DNA of 64,000 nucleotides, taken from NCBI RefSeq assembly GCF_031877795.1, contig NC_133943.1, forward strand, positions 11,773,001 to 11,837,000, given 5' to 3'. The notes below the pieces were generated by a model. The model was not told where the DNA came from and did not search any database. It saw only the letters and a program-made list of their open reading frames with translations. Within the stretch, counting starts at the first letter, position 1, and the number at the start of each line of letters is the position of its first letter. Positions 1-54,500 of the stretch are shown here, piece after piece. The stretch is from Strix aluco. Lineage: Eukaryota; Chordata; Aves; Strigiformes; Strigidae. A program made the translations under genes and the position numbers.

Positions 1-2677
1 CTTAGAAAAAGCACGGGGCTACCACCATCTGCAATGATGGTGTTTGTCACCTCCAGGCACACACGCCTGCATTTTGCTCTGCTCCTCTTCGCAGGCGGCA
101 CAGCTGCCGTCTCATACCGTCCTGCCTGGCTCGCCTCCCCCAGCCCTTCCCCTGCAGCCAGCACCGCAGCAGGGCTCAGCCTTCCTCCCACCCCACCACA
201 GGGACTTCTTGGAGCCTGTGGTGAGAAATTAATTTCTGACCCAGTCCCAGCAGGCTCACCTTTTTTCTGGGGACTGTGTATGTGCTGATTTTACCTGCTC
301 TTTCTCCTGCCTTTCCAGGTTTCTCAGCACAGCTCCCAGCTGTCCAGACATTGGGTCCCAACAGTAGATGAGAACTTGTTGAGGTGAACAGGGATTTATT
401 TCACTTGGCTTTACTTGAGAGAAGGAAAGAAAAAGGCTCTGGGGCTATTTGATGTTGGGACTTAAAAGGTAAATGGGTTTCAGCTGTGATATTAGACAGC
501 TACAAGCAGCAGCAATCTGGATGAGCTGGGCAGCATCTGAGCATGCAGCACTGGGGCTGGTGCAAGGAGCTTGGTGCCCTCCTTCCCACTGCTCCCACAG
601 GAGCTGCCCTCCATTCTCCGTCCTCTGCCCACTTGCATGGCTCCTATCCAGTCCTTTAGCCTGAGCCTGGCCGGTTTCCTGCTGGTCCAGGTTTGCAAAT
701 TGAGGAAGAGACAGGGTGCAGATAGGAGGATGAGAGAGGGGCTGGTGTCATTTTAGCTCGGTGACCATGTGCCACCAAGTGGGCAAGAATGTCTCTCTTC
801 AGAAAGGTGCAATTACCACATTTTAGTCCAAAAGAGAATAAAAGAATAGCAACCCCTGTACATTTCAGGGCTTCTGGGCACAGAGGGGCAGTTTGAAGTT
901 GTCGGTGTCTGTCACCTTGCCTCGCCATTCACTCTCCCCTCCGAGGCGGCGGTAGCTGTGGGTGCCCTGCCGTCTGTCGCGGTGCTGCTGCCCAGGGGTG
1001 GTCTGGCGGTGCTGGCCGTGCTGCACTTGGTCACCAACCAGCTCTCAGCCCCGTCCCAGCCCCGCTCTGCCATCAGGGAGAGCACACCCAGGGGAGCAGC
1101 TTGTCCTCCTCCCGCAGCGGGCTGTGGCTGCCAGCTCACAGAGCACGGAGAAAACTTTTTTTTTTCCTTGAAGAGCTAATTAACATTTTAATTAAGTGTA
1201 TAAATGAGAGGCTGCTGTGGAGCGAGATCTCTCGCCCATTGCCCTGCTGCATCGGCACGAGAGCCTGCCGGCTTTGCAGAGCCCTTTTTGGAAATTCGGC
1301 TCATGCCACTGGCTGTGCCACTGCCGAGTGTGCTCAGCCCTCAGCAGAGCCACCAGCACTGCGACTGCAGCACAAGTTCACTTACACCTTTGCAAAGGAG
1401 GCAGCGAGGGCAGCTTTCCAGCAGCTGGAGCTTTGCCCAGACCTCCAGGCTGCTCTCCCCCCGGGGACTGTAGGCATTGCCTTCACAGAGACCTCCCCGG
1501 TCCCGCGCTTGCAGATCAGGGTCTGGCTGTGGTCAGTGGGTGCAGCACTAAGAGCATGATGATGGCAAAGGACGTGAGCATGGGATGAAAGGGCGGGTGG
1601 GTTAGCGCCTGCCTGGTGAACAGGCTGCAGTGGGAGGCCTTTGCATGATGAGGAATTCAAGGAAAGCTGAATCCGTGGCGAGCGATGCTAGCTTGCATCA
1701 GGTCTGGGCTAGCAAACAGCAGTGGCCGTCCCTGGGGCTGCTGTCCCGGGTTCAGAGGTGCCTGGTCCCGTTCGGTGGCTGCACACAGCTACGTGCACGA
1801 GCAGAGCAGAGCCCATTTGCTTCACTTGACACCTCAGGTCCTCAATGAGTGGGGCTAATTGCATGCCCGGGGTGGGTTTTCTTTTTTGGTGTAGCTCTGT
1901 TTGGGTTTTTTTTTAAGCCATCAAGGAGAAATACCGAATCCACCCCAGGCTGTGTCTGAGCTGTTCAGGACACATTGCACAGGTTGAATTTTTGCTGTAG
2001 CAGCTGAGACCAGTTTCCAGAGGGCAGCATCCAGCAGGGCCAGCAAGGTAGCCAGCTCAGTTAGTGGCCAGAGTGTGGCTGTGCAGCGAGTGGGATGTGA
2101 GAGCAGTGGATGTGTCACCTCGCTTATCTGAGAGCAACAGGAATTTTCCAAAATAGGCCTCTTTTAAAAAAAAAAGATTTCCAGGAAAAGGTAGCCTCTT
2201 ACAGATTTAATTGTTAGTACTTGTATTGCTATTTTTTTTAAACAGTCCGATGATATATGATTTGTACAGAAGATCTGTTTGTGCCTTATAAGGGTGTCTG
2301 TGCACTTTTTATCCTTTTTAAAGCAACTTTTAAAAAAGAAAAAAAAATGGGGGAGAAAACGACACAGATTAATGGTAGTTTTATAGAATTTTGTGTTCAC
2401 TGAGAATCCTGCTTTTTTTATATATATATATTGGAGTGAAAAAGTGTTTATTTCCATGGATTTTCCCCCCTCTCCTCCTAACCTATTTGTTTTAAAATTT
2501 AAAAAAAAGGAAGAAAGAAAGAAAAAGAAGAGATAGGGGAATTCTTTTACCTTCCCCTTTTCCAAGACAGTTACTCTCTTATCGTTACCTTTATGATTCA
2601 ATACTGTGACCTGTACATCATGTTCAAGCTGAATCAGATTTTGGACCTCTGTATTAGGCTTTTCAAGTAAATCACTT

Positions 2678-2701
2678 GGGGGACCGGGGGGAGGGGGAGG
2701 G
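2678..2701 (+). other. G-quadruplex-type motif in putative plus-strand 3'UTR
   Basis: Four G runs of 5, 6, 5 and 3 with loops ACC, A and A. It lies about 130 bp before the plus-strand AATAAA, so it would be in the RNA of a plus-strand transcript ending at about 2855. Confidence 0.8.
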
Positions 2702-2829
2702 CATCGCACGAGGGAGGGAACTGCACTTCTACATGTCAGTGCTCTATAGCGTTGTGTTCAGTGCTGTGTGTTTTACTTTTGTCCATTTATCTGTTTTACA
2801 TTAATATAATTTTACTTGTTTATGAAACA

Positions 2830-2835
2830 AATAAA
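2830..2835 (+). promoter_or_regulatory. Poly(A) signal AATAAA on plus strand
   Basis: AATAAA sits at the end of a T-rich segment (2750-2829) typical of 3'UTR ends and is followed after about 40 bases by a GT-rich element (AAAGTGTGTGACC, about 2870-2882). It is the best plus-strand 3'-end signal in the first 6 kb. The gene it serves is not recognisable in the window. Confidence 0.5.
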
Positions 2836-2900
2836 ACTTCGGCTTGTAAAGAGTGCTCCCGGACGTCTCAAAGTGTGTGACCTGAAGGGTGAGCAAATAC

Positions 2901-2906
2901 TTTATT
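2901..2906 (-). promoter_or_regulatory. Poly(A) signal AATAAA on minus strand, candidate distal SH3PXD2B end
   Basis: TTTATT on the plus strand gives AATAAA on the minus strand, with GGTCACACACTTTGAG downstream. It could be a distal 3' end of SH3PXD2B, or an incidental hexamer. It lies about 70 bp from the plus-strand signal at 2830-2835, so if both are used the two transcripts overlap or abut at their tails. Confidence 0.3.
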
Positions 2907-3335
2907 TCCAAAGCATGGCAGTACTAATACATAGAGGCTCAGACACCTCTGCTTCCAAAAAAAATCGTTAGGCACTTTAAATGCCTTGCATGAGCTTTGC
3001 TTTGCTCCTGGGAGGTCACTTGCACAGTGGCTGCTCAGTCCCTTGATGGGCAGGGTAGGGGGGATTCCTGGCTCATTTAACCTTGCAAACCCTTGAAAGT
3101 TTGTCTGGCCACTGCAGTAAAAGTGGTGTATTTTAGGGTTACAGACGCAGGGGGGGTCCTGTGGCAGATGCCCTCTCCAAGTGCCCCAAATTCTTCATCC
3201 ATCCTGCACTGTATCAAGCAAGGCAGCTGCCAGCCTGGCCCTGCTCTTGTGCCCGCGCTGGGGCTGTGACAGCCTGGGCACTGTGCCGGCTGGCCCAGGG
3301 AGGCAGTGATGCAGACACCGGGCAGGAGGGATGAT

Positions 3336-3475
3336 TTTTCTTTTCTTTTCTTTTCTTTTCTTTTCTTTTCTTTTCTTTTCTTTTCTTTTCTTTTCTTTTC
3401 TTTTCTTTTCTTTTCTTTTCTTTTCTTTTCTTTTCTTTTCTTTTCTTTTCTTTTCTTTTCTTTTCTTTTCTTTTC
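3336..3475. repeat. Perfect (TTTTC)28 microsatellite
   Basis: Twenty-eight uninterrupted TTTTC units (140 bp), followed by a variant TTTTG and a T run. On the minus strand this is (GAAAA)n. The absence of interruptions suggests a young, length-unstable tract. ORFs across it, which read as alternating Phe/Ser/Leu or Lys/Glu/Arg, are artefacts of the repeat. Confidence 0.98.
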
Positions 3476-5808
3476 TTTTGGCTTTTTTTTGTTTTGTAGC
3501 AGTGTCTGGCTCTATTTCACAAGCAGAGGACAACAGAAGGCTGCTCTGTAAACTGTTTATATCCCAAAATGTGGCCTGCTGAAGCCAGATACCAGTCAAG
3601 CAGCCTCCGGTATGGTTTAAAGTGGAGTGGAAGAATTCATTCATAACTCTGCCCTGGCAAGAACATGGCCATAGTTAAGCGTTTGCACAGAAACCCTCAC
3701 GAGCCACAGGTGGCGAAGGAGCCTGACAATGGCCATTTATGACAAGAATGCCTTTTTATAAACTCTGCTGCCCCACTTTATCCAGAGAGATGATCCTTGT
3801 GAGCTGCCAACAGACTAACGCTGCCGGTCTCAAGCCATGAAGTGACTTTGCATCACATTTGGCATTAGTGTGATAGCCCCCTCCAGCCACTGCTGGCCCG
3901 AGCCCCAGGAGAGCATGGAGGACCACTGCCTGCTCCCATCACCTGCGCCCACAGCCCCCCGCTGCTCTCCTCCCCTCTGCCAGCCTGGGTGCCATGACAC
4001 AGGTACCAACCCAAACCGAGCCTCCCATGGCTGAAGCCCAACTCATTAGTGCTCTGCCAGCTCCGCTTGCAGCACAGCCACACAAGTGCTGGAGATCTGG
4101 GCAGCAGCCGGCACTGCTCAGCGCCAGGAGCAGTGTGCCCACGGGGACGTGGTGTCACACCTTGCCAGCTGCAAGGAGCTGCCTGAGGTGGGACGGGCCT
4201 GTCGTGGCCATGCTGGTGCAATACTCCAGGTTATGTCACAGGCCCTGAATTTCTCCCTAGCACACTTAACTGCTGCTGGATGGCAAGCAGCAGCAGCAGC
4301 AGGGCAGGTGCTGCGTGCCAGGCTGATGATGTACAAGCCCTGCATGGAGCACGGGCGGGCAGGTGCTCGCTCCTGGCACAAGGCACGTGCTGCAAGCAGG
4401 TGAGTGAACACCAGCTGACAGGGGGAAGCAAGATGGGCCCCAATGCTACGTGCAACATGGCAGGCACTGGGCTGTTACCTGCTGCCTGCACAGACCTGCA
4501 TATGGTCCTTGCAGTCCTGTACAGGATCCATGCAGACCAGGTGGGTTGTGGACAAGACTTGCATGTCCCAGGCTGCCAGGCAGTGAGCCAGGCCAGTGGC
4601 AGATGCTCTTGCATGTCTTTTTTCCCCCCTTCTTGCCTACCCCTTACCAAGCACTGCATGTGCGCAATACCACAGCCCCCTGCCAGAAGGCATTTGGGCT
4701 CTGGGGGGGTCCAATCCCCACTTTTGCCTGAGCCTTTTCAATTAATGTAGCCTCATTTCCCAGTCAGCCTGCACCCCCAAGAGCCCTTCAGGATGGGCAA
4801 TCTCTCTCTCTGTCTCGCCGCACTTCCCCCAAAATCACCAGGCTCAACCTGCTGGCTTGAGCTCAAGGTAACACAACTGCTACACTTGCACTGCCCCATT
4901 TGCTGAGACAGCCATACAGGCTTAGGCATAAAGGCGAGACCCAAGGAGCTGTCAGGGTCCCCATGACCTTCACAGCTCCCAGGTACCACTGTGTGTGGGG
5001 GGGGAGCACAGCCATGGCTGCCTGGAGGGAGGGCACATCCCACCGATGCAGGGCTGGGAGGGTCACCTGTGCAAATGCTTCTCTACCTACCAGGTCATAA
5101 GGATGGGAAGAAAAGGCAAAGCTTTGCTGAGCACTGTTTAACCTAACAAGGACATTTCTCCTTCTCATGAGCACTGGGGTACACACAGTGCAAAGCAGGG
5201 ACCAGGCTAAACCCCCACATGGGGAGTGTTGGTACGGCAGCAGCTCCCTCAGCCACAGCTGCACAGGGAAAATATCCCCCCCCTGTGCCAGAGCAGCGCA
5301 GACACTACACACATACCCACACCTGAACCCTGCTCCTGCAGTGCGTCCCCCATGGCATACCCAGGAGGTGAACTGGGGCACAGCAGCGATGGAGGAGCTG
5401 GGCTACTCATGGCCAGGAACTGTAAGTCAAAAGTGCGAGCATGGTGACCCGGCCCAGCCCCACTGCAGTGGATGTCGCAGCCAGAAGCCCTTGCCACAAG
5501 CCCCTGTGAAGCCAGGCAACACAGGCAACACAGCACCACCCCTGAGGACAGAGAAATGCTTTACCTGGGGACGGCTCCTCTGCAGCATGCAGGAATGCAG
5601 CTCAATGGCTCAGGGTTCCTTGCTGGTACCACCGGTGCAGCAACAAGCAGCATGTGCCAGACCCTGAACCCACTCCCTGGGCAGAGCTGCCACCACGCCA
5701 GGCAGGAGAGCAGCACACCGGCCAGGACAGCTGCTGTGCAGTGCCCCAGACATACACCAGCCAGACATGGGTTCACAAGGGTGCTTGAAACCAGTCAAGC
5801 AGTTTCTT

Positions 5809-5814
5809 TTTATT
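5809..5814 (-). promoter_or_regulatory. SH3PXD2B: Poly(A) signal AATAAA, candidate proximal end of SH3PXD2B
   Basis: The plus strand reads TTTATT, so the minus strand carries AATAAA after a long U-rich stretch (about 5820-5890), followed within 20-30 bases by moderately U/G-rich sequence. Position and orientation fit a 3'UTR end 3.2 kb after the stop codon. A plus-strand AATAAA at 5873-5878 leads straight into an A run and is probably just the complement of the U-rich element. Confidence 0.5.
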
Positions 5815-8267
5815 TCTTAAAAAAAGAAAACAAACAAAAAACCCCCACAAAAAAGACCCATAAAACCCACCGAATAAAAAAAAAAAATCAATCCCCTAAT
5901 GGTGAAAGTATAGATACGGCATTTACACAGCTACATCTATCTTCCGCTGACCCCCCACCCGCCCACAGTAATGTAGATTTATATGCGCTTACATAATATA
6001 GCGAGACGCAGACAAACAAACGGGCTTCGAGAGCCTGTGAGGAGGAGCAGGGCGCAGCAGGGGCCTCCAGCCTGCCAGGGATGTGCCGAGCCACGGGACC
6101 TCCCCGATGCCCGGCTCTTCTGCCCCAAGCCATGGTGATGCCTCCCCTTGCTGCAAGTCCTGGCCTCGGGGACACAAGAAGGGAGGTTGATCTTTGGCTG
6201 ATGGGGTGATGAGCCTTGCGGCCAAGCTCAGGGTACTGAGCCTCCCGGCCGCCCTCCTCCTCCTCCTCACGAGGTAGTCAGGGAGCTTGGCCGCATCTGA
6301 TGTGCGAGGTACAGAGAGGAGGCACAGCCTGGCAGAGGGCACACATGGCTGCCAGACGGGGGGGCCCAGGTCGGATGGGGAGGGCAAAGCCCTGCCAGCC
6401 CAATGGCTCTCAGCATCTTCTCAACAGGGGCCGTTGTCCAGCCTGCGGCCCCTTCGCAGACGGAAGAGTGAGTGGTAGGAAGGGGTAAGGCTGCAGGTGT
6501 CAGCACCCTACTGAGGGTGACCCCTCCCCAACTTGGGCACTCACCCTGCTTTCTTGGAAGCTCTTTGGGAACAAGGGAGCGATCCTGTCACGTGCTCAAT
6601 GAGCCAAATACAGTACTTGTGTCAGCAAAATGAAGCACTACCAGTTCTGAGGTTCAGTCTGGGAGTAAAGCTGAAATAGCCCTCATTTAGCATGGAGGCC
6701 ACAGAAATAGCATTGTCCCCTCTGAGGAAAGCTGGGGGCAGTGAGATCGCTGAGACAGAGAAAGGAGAGACACTTCTGAGATTAAAAGGCCATTCAGCAA
6801 AGAGAGAGCAAGGACACAGTGCCACAGGGAAAAGGGCACACAGCCCTTCCACCCCTGCATGAAACTGCCAGAGCGGGTGGGGGACACAGGTCCAGCCCCC
6901 TCCCCGGTTACAGTGGGGGCTGGATTTGGCTGCCAGGCAGCTCTGGCTTAACTCATCCTGTCCCCATTCCTTTCCAAAGCAGAAGGGATTTACTGGAGCA
7001 AGAGATGTACAGAGACAAGGCAGCATTGTTTACCCAACCCACTCTGCAACTCTCCCAGGAGCTTCTCAACACCTCTCAATGTGCCATGCAAGGAACTTCT
7101 TTGTTATTGGACTGGGTTGCAAATGTATTGCTTATTGCCAGCTCAGGTGAGTCAGCCTGATCAGAGGCTGATGTGCCACCAGAGAAAATTGTAGGTGGGA
7201 GGGAGAAGAATCAGCTGGAGACCAGGGTGCACGAATTCCCACAGATAAAAATGAACCTTGGGGCTTCTGGATATGAGGCTGGACTGGAATGGTCTGGGTT
7301 TCTCTATCAGAACAAACCAGGGCTGGGACAAACTGCCCCATCATCCTCCCAGAACGACCCTGGCCTGAGGCCCCACCATTTTTGTTCTGTATGCAGACAG
7401 AGATATCTTCAACTCCACGTTTCCAGGGTAGAAAATATGGGATAGAGAAGGAAGCAAGCATCTGGAGAAGTGGCGAACACTCCTTCAATTCTGCCAGCCT
7501 CAAATTAGAGGGAAAACTATCATTGTTTTCAACAGCAAAACAATGTGGCTGTGGAGCTGTGGCTGCAGCACTTACACATGCAATTAGACCAGAAAGGGCA
7601 ACAGGGCTTGGCCAACAAGAAACCCACAGAAGTGCTGGGTTTAAAGCTCTTCCATATAGAAATGTAGTCCTGAATCTGCAAGTAGACAAGTGCAGAGGGG
7701 AAGAAAGCAGCATTGGGGAACGACAGCTCATCCCCCTGCTGGGATAAGCAACACTGCAGGCAAGATTAGTCTTGGCAGGCAGGAATGTCAGTACGGAAAA
7801 ACTCCAGGCTCTGCTTGACCTGAAGCTCCCCAAGCAGTCTGCCACACAGGATGAAATGAAAGTACCTGGAAGACAGGCAGACAGGGTGACAAACAAGGGA
7901 GGGAGCCCCTGAGCACCAGACACGCCTCGCAACTGGTTGTGATGAGGAGCTGAACTCCCGCATTCTGGATTGCACTTGATAATATCAGCACCTACTGAGG
8001 GACCCACCTCCTGGCTGCTGCCCGCCAGCCTGGGGAAGCTCTGTGGGTCGCGGGAACGGGTGGTCCCCTATTAGTCCAACAGGCAGGGCAGTCTGTGTGG
8101 GAAGGAAAGCAAACATCCTCTTTCCAGGGCTTTTAGGGTCATTTTGGGCCTCTGTGCCTTGCATAGTGTTCTTCACCTACCAAAGCAAAACACCTCTTGT
8201 TGTTTGGTTGCAATACTGCAAGGGAGAAGCCTGCATAGCATCCTGGATCAGCACAGGGAGGACCTGT

Positions 8268-8316
8268 TATATATATGTGTGTGTGTGTGTATTTTTCTAA
8301 TTTTTTTTTTTTTTTT
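8268..8316. repeat. TA/TG dinucleotide tract plus T16 run
   Basis: Alternating TATATATA followed by (TG)7 at 8268-8290 and, after a short spacer, sixteen T residues at 8301-8316. It lies within the presumptive SH3PXD2B 3'UTR, where it would be transcribed as CA/TA repeats and an A run. Confidence 0.9.
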
Positions 8317-9024
8317 CTACCAGGAGGATGTTGAAGTTAACACTTGCCATTGTACAGCAGGCAAGGACCGAGGGACGGTCCTGTGGCATGCATAGGTGGG
8401 GAGCAAGCCACAGCCCTTAACTGGAGCATAACATCTGTGCCTGCACGTGCATGCAGAGCTACAGGGACCCTGTTCCTCATTTTTGCCACATTCCTTATGG
8501 CTCTGCTACACACCTGGACTAAGCAGTGTGACCTACAACATTTGACCATGACTCTGAGCCTCAGGGAAAGACAAATCCTCTGTGTGGTCAGATTTCCTTT
8601 GCTGGTACTGTGCCACGCTTCATTTCTCTCCCTGGCTACTGACATATTTCTTTTTAATTCCCCGCACAGGTGGCAAAAATGTCTATCAAGGTCCATCTCC
8701 CCAGCATGGAGAACCATGGTAGCCATTGTATGCCACAAAGCTTGGCCAGAGCAGCCCTGGCTGCATGGCTGGGCTGCCAGCATGGCCACAGGAGCAAAGC
8801 GCTGGGGAGTACGTGGGGAGGAGGGTGGGTGGGAGCACACAGGGGTGGGGAGGCCAAGCTGCTTCCTCCATGCTGTTGCCAACAGGCACCAGCTGGGATG
8901 TGTGAGATCTCAATTATTATCTTTCTTTTTAAAGCCAGCCTCACAGAAAACTATAAATTAATCTTCTAATTAAATACTCAGGTGAGAGACCAGGGAAACT
9001 CCAGCCATACAAGCCGAGGAGTGG

Positions 9025-51592
<42,568 letters not shown>

Positions 51593-54500
51593 CTAGAAAA
51601 GGAAAGGCAAGAGAGGTGATTAAAGTCAGTGACTAACGTGCACAACACAAGGCCCCTCTCCCCAGGAGGAGGTGAAGGCCATTCTAACCAGCAGTGTCCT
51701 GAGGCTGATGGCACACAGCACCATCAGCCAGAGTACAGCAACCTGAAGCACTGAGGGAAGCACATCCAAAGCAGTGCCAGAAGCACAAGATCTTAGAGTC
51801 ATTTCTCACCACCGATGTTATTCATCACTATCATTCTGCTCAGCACGGGTGATTCATGTAACCTGCATTTCTGCAACTATTAAGTTTCATCCCGATAGAC
51901 CTCAGAAGCTCCTCAAAAAAGGCATATTTTAAGCTTATTAGCTCAAGCATAGCACAGCAGTGACACAGCTCCTGGACAACAGCTGACTTGGACTCACAGC
52001 ACCAACTCATGTTTGCCTGCAAAAGGCCATAAAGTTATATGTCAAGTTTGGGGAACACTTTGTGCTACACAGGCTTTGACGGATGAATGTTTTATGGGAT
52101 CTTCAGCATTCAACAAATCATTTCCTGAGTGATGCAACTGCACTTAGTACATTTAGTCAGCAAAGAGGTGATAACCAGCTCCCACTCTTGCTGGGTGCCT
52201 GCACTGGTGCTTCAGCACATGCACACAACCTCCTTGTGGTTGTTATGGTGCTTAATATCAATGCCCTGGCAGGATCTACGTACTCAGCATTTGCTTTACT
52301 TGGTCTTGCTGGAATACACCATTTGGATCGGGCTTTGCACTTTACACAGTGCAGAAGAGGAGAAAGAGCATGTCTAGCCACCCATCCACCACTCAGATAC
52401 TCCCTCCTTTGGAAGGAAGGGGAGGGAGATGCAAACTCTCCCTTGTTTCCTCTGAAGCATGGATCTGAGCTCTGTCTCCCATCACTTGGTCCCCAGGGTA
52501 TTTGAAGTGGGTCTTGCCTTCTCCTACTGGATCTATGGCACTCTGCATAAATAATTAAGTGCTTATAGAAGCACTGGAGACAACCTGCCTAGCAAGTGTC
52601 CCTAGCACCTACAAAGTCTAAACAGCCATTCTCCTCTGGCCCAATTAATATTTAAAGTATTTCATGCAAAGAGGAAACTACGCAACCCGAGAGCCTGAGG
52701 CATTCATCCCACGAGAGGCATCCTCAGGCAGCTCTCGCCCGGCCTGGCAGGAGGATGGGCACCGCCGAGCAGCCTGACACACAAGCCATGACCCCTCCTG
52801 TCTGCTGCTCCACCACGTACCATCAGGAGCCCCTTCACCATGGGAGTCCGTGCAGGGCCAAACTCTGGAGTCCCAACATCCCTCGGGGATGTGCCCCACC
52901 TGGCTCTTGTTCTTTGGCACCTATTTTTCCACATGCTTTTCACAGGAGGTCTCTGCTCCTAGCTAAGGGCTGTGGACTCCTCTACTGCTAGGCATGAGCT
53001 TGTTTAAAGTTCTGTAGTGCCAAAATTAAGCCCTTCTTGTCAATAAAGCCTTTGGTACCCCTGCACATGCAATGCTTGCATTTTTTTTTTTCTTGGATCT
53101 CAGATGCACCGGGATAAAATTCTTGAGGTTTTTGGTAAAGGAGGAGCAGAAGGAAGGAGGTATTTTTCCTACATTTTGAGAAGAAATAAAAAACTCCCCC
53201 AACACTCCCAAAGACAACAGGAAAACCAAAAGAAGCTCTCAAATATTCTCTTCAAAATGAAAACAAGACAACTCAAAACCAGTATGACACTAAGCACAAA
53301 CGGACCATGTTTACAGCTTCTTTTCAAGATAAATTTGAAAGAGTTTGTAACAAAGAAAATTACTCCAGACTCAGCAATAACCGGGGACTGCAGCAACGTT
53401 ACCAGCAGCCACAAAGGGAGCCTGAGCACGGCCAAGGGACGACTTGCCTCCCCAAGGCACTGCAGGCTCCCAGGGCAGCACCACTTCCCCAGCCTCCCTG
53501 GGCACACAACAGCCTCCTGCTCTTCCCTCAATCCACGAGAATGAAGGATGACACCACATCCCCGTTACCCTGTAAAACACCCGTGTTGTGCTACGGCAGA
53601 GAGGTGCCTCTCACCCTGCCCTTCCTGTGGGGAAGAGCTCGGGAAAGCTTGTGACTGACAAAGGGTGAGCAAAACAAGTCACAAACGCCACACATCTGAT
53701 TGCTGTTAAGCAATGCAAAATACTTGAGTCACTGGAAGCTTTCCCCTCCTCTCAGTTTTGAACACAAGCTGAGGATCTCACGCTCCCAGGAGCACTATGA
53801 GACTCCAAGGCACAAATGGTGCAAGCTATGTTTTCTCCCATATGCACGTGCCTGGGCTGTGCCTCTGGCCAGATCTGCTGCCAACCATGTGACCACAACA
53901 AAGCCAGCCAGAACTTCAGCCCAGAAGTCCTCCATTTCCTTTTCCTTGACCAAAAGTGCCTCTTGCAGTGGCTGCTCAGCGAGAAGGTGGCATAGGGACC
54001 CTCTCACTGCAGCCCACTGGCTCTGCTCCAGCCCAGCCCAGAGCCACCAGCATCACCCCAGCCAGACCAGACCCTGCATGGTCTGCTGTGGGTTGGTACC
54101 ATTATGCTTGTGCACTCACAAACTGCTCTCTCCTCTTACTGGAGGGAGGAAAAGAGGCTGCAAGGTACCTGGAGCACCCTTCAGCACACAGAGAAAGAGG
54201 AGAAGGTGGGGAAGGAGCAAGTCAGAGGGGATGGATCCCACCCAGCCTGGCTGCCACATCACGCAGCTCCAGAGAAGGCAGCAGCAAGTACTAGTTCATC
54301 AGTTTTACTAGGCATAAGCCTGTGGTTGAAGAACAGCTGAAAAACTCACTCCAAAGAAAACAACCCCAGTGCTGGCTGTAACCACGGCAGGCAGTTTGCA
54401 TTAGCAAGATACAAGAGCACGCATCTGCAGAAATCCAGTCCATGGGTCACAGGCTGATGGTTCTTCTGTAGCACTACACACAAAAATAAGCACAGAACAG

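Larger units (their letters stand above)
1..2850 (+). other. Probable 3'UTR / non-coding end of an unidentified plus-strand transcript
   Basis: No exon with recognisable protein similarity was found on either strand. The second half (about 2160-2850) looks like a vertebrate 3'UTR read on the plus strand: long T and A runs, a (TA)n stretch at about 2419-2430, a TGTACATC motif at about 2612 resembling a Pumilio site, and a terminal AATAAA. The first half (1-2150) is more GC-rich and may be UTR or intergenic. In mammals the gene 3' of SH3PXD2B is UBTD2, in the same orientation as SH3PXD2B, so a plus-strand end is not the expected arrangement; the identity is open. Confidence 0.35.
2851..5789. 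other. Non-coding interval between candidate 3' ends
   Basis: Apart from the TTTTC microsatellite and the distal minus-strand AATAAA, I see no gene here. The sequence from about 3860 to 5780 is GC-moderate, with many short overlapping ORFs on both strands and no splice-supported or family-like reading frame. It is either intergenic or the distal part of an extended SH3PXD2B 3'UTR. Confidence 0.5.
5790..9024 (-). other. SH3PXD2B: Probable SH3PXD2B 3'UTR (proximal end near 5790)
   Basis: No coding frame with family similarity or splice structure is visible in the 3.2 kb after the stop codon; mammalian SH3PXD2B also has a long 3'UTR. The segment becomes U-rich on the minus strand at 5820-5890 and then shows AATAAA (5809-5814), which I take as the proximal polyadenylation site. 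It contains a short TA/TG microsatellite with a T16 run (8268-8316, on the plus strand). An extension to a second AATAAA at 2901-2906 is possible and would give a roughly 6.1-kb UTR. Extent is inferred; no transcript data. Confidence 0.6.

Noticed and set aside
1101..1559. A 152-residue plus-strand reading frame and overlapping frames on both strands.
   Set aside because: No recognisable domain, several frames open at once because of GC content, no supporting splice structure that I could verify.
2164..2709. A 181-residue minus-strand reading frame.
   Set aside because: It is low-complexity Phe/Lys-rich sequence from a T-rich 3'UTR-like region read backwards; no family resemblance.
3195..3644. 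Lys/Glu/Arg-repeat and Phe/Ser/Leu-repeat proteins of 80-149 residues on both strands.
   Set aside because: They are translations of the TTTTC microsatellite, with no other support.
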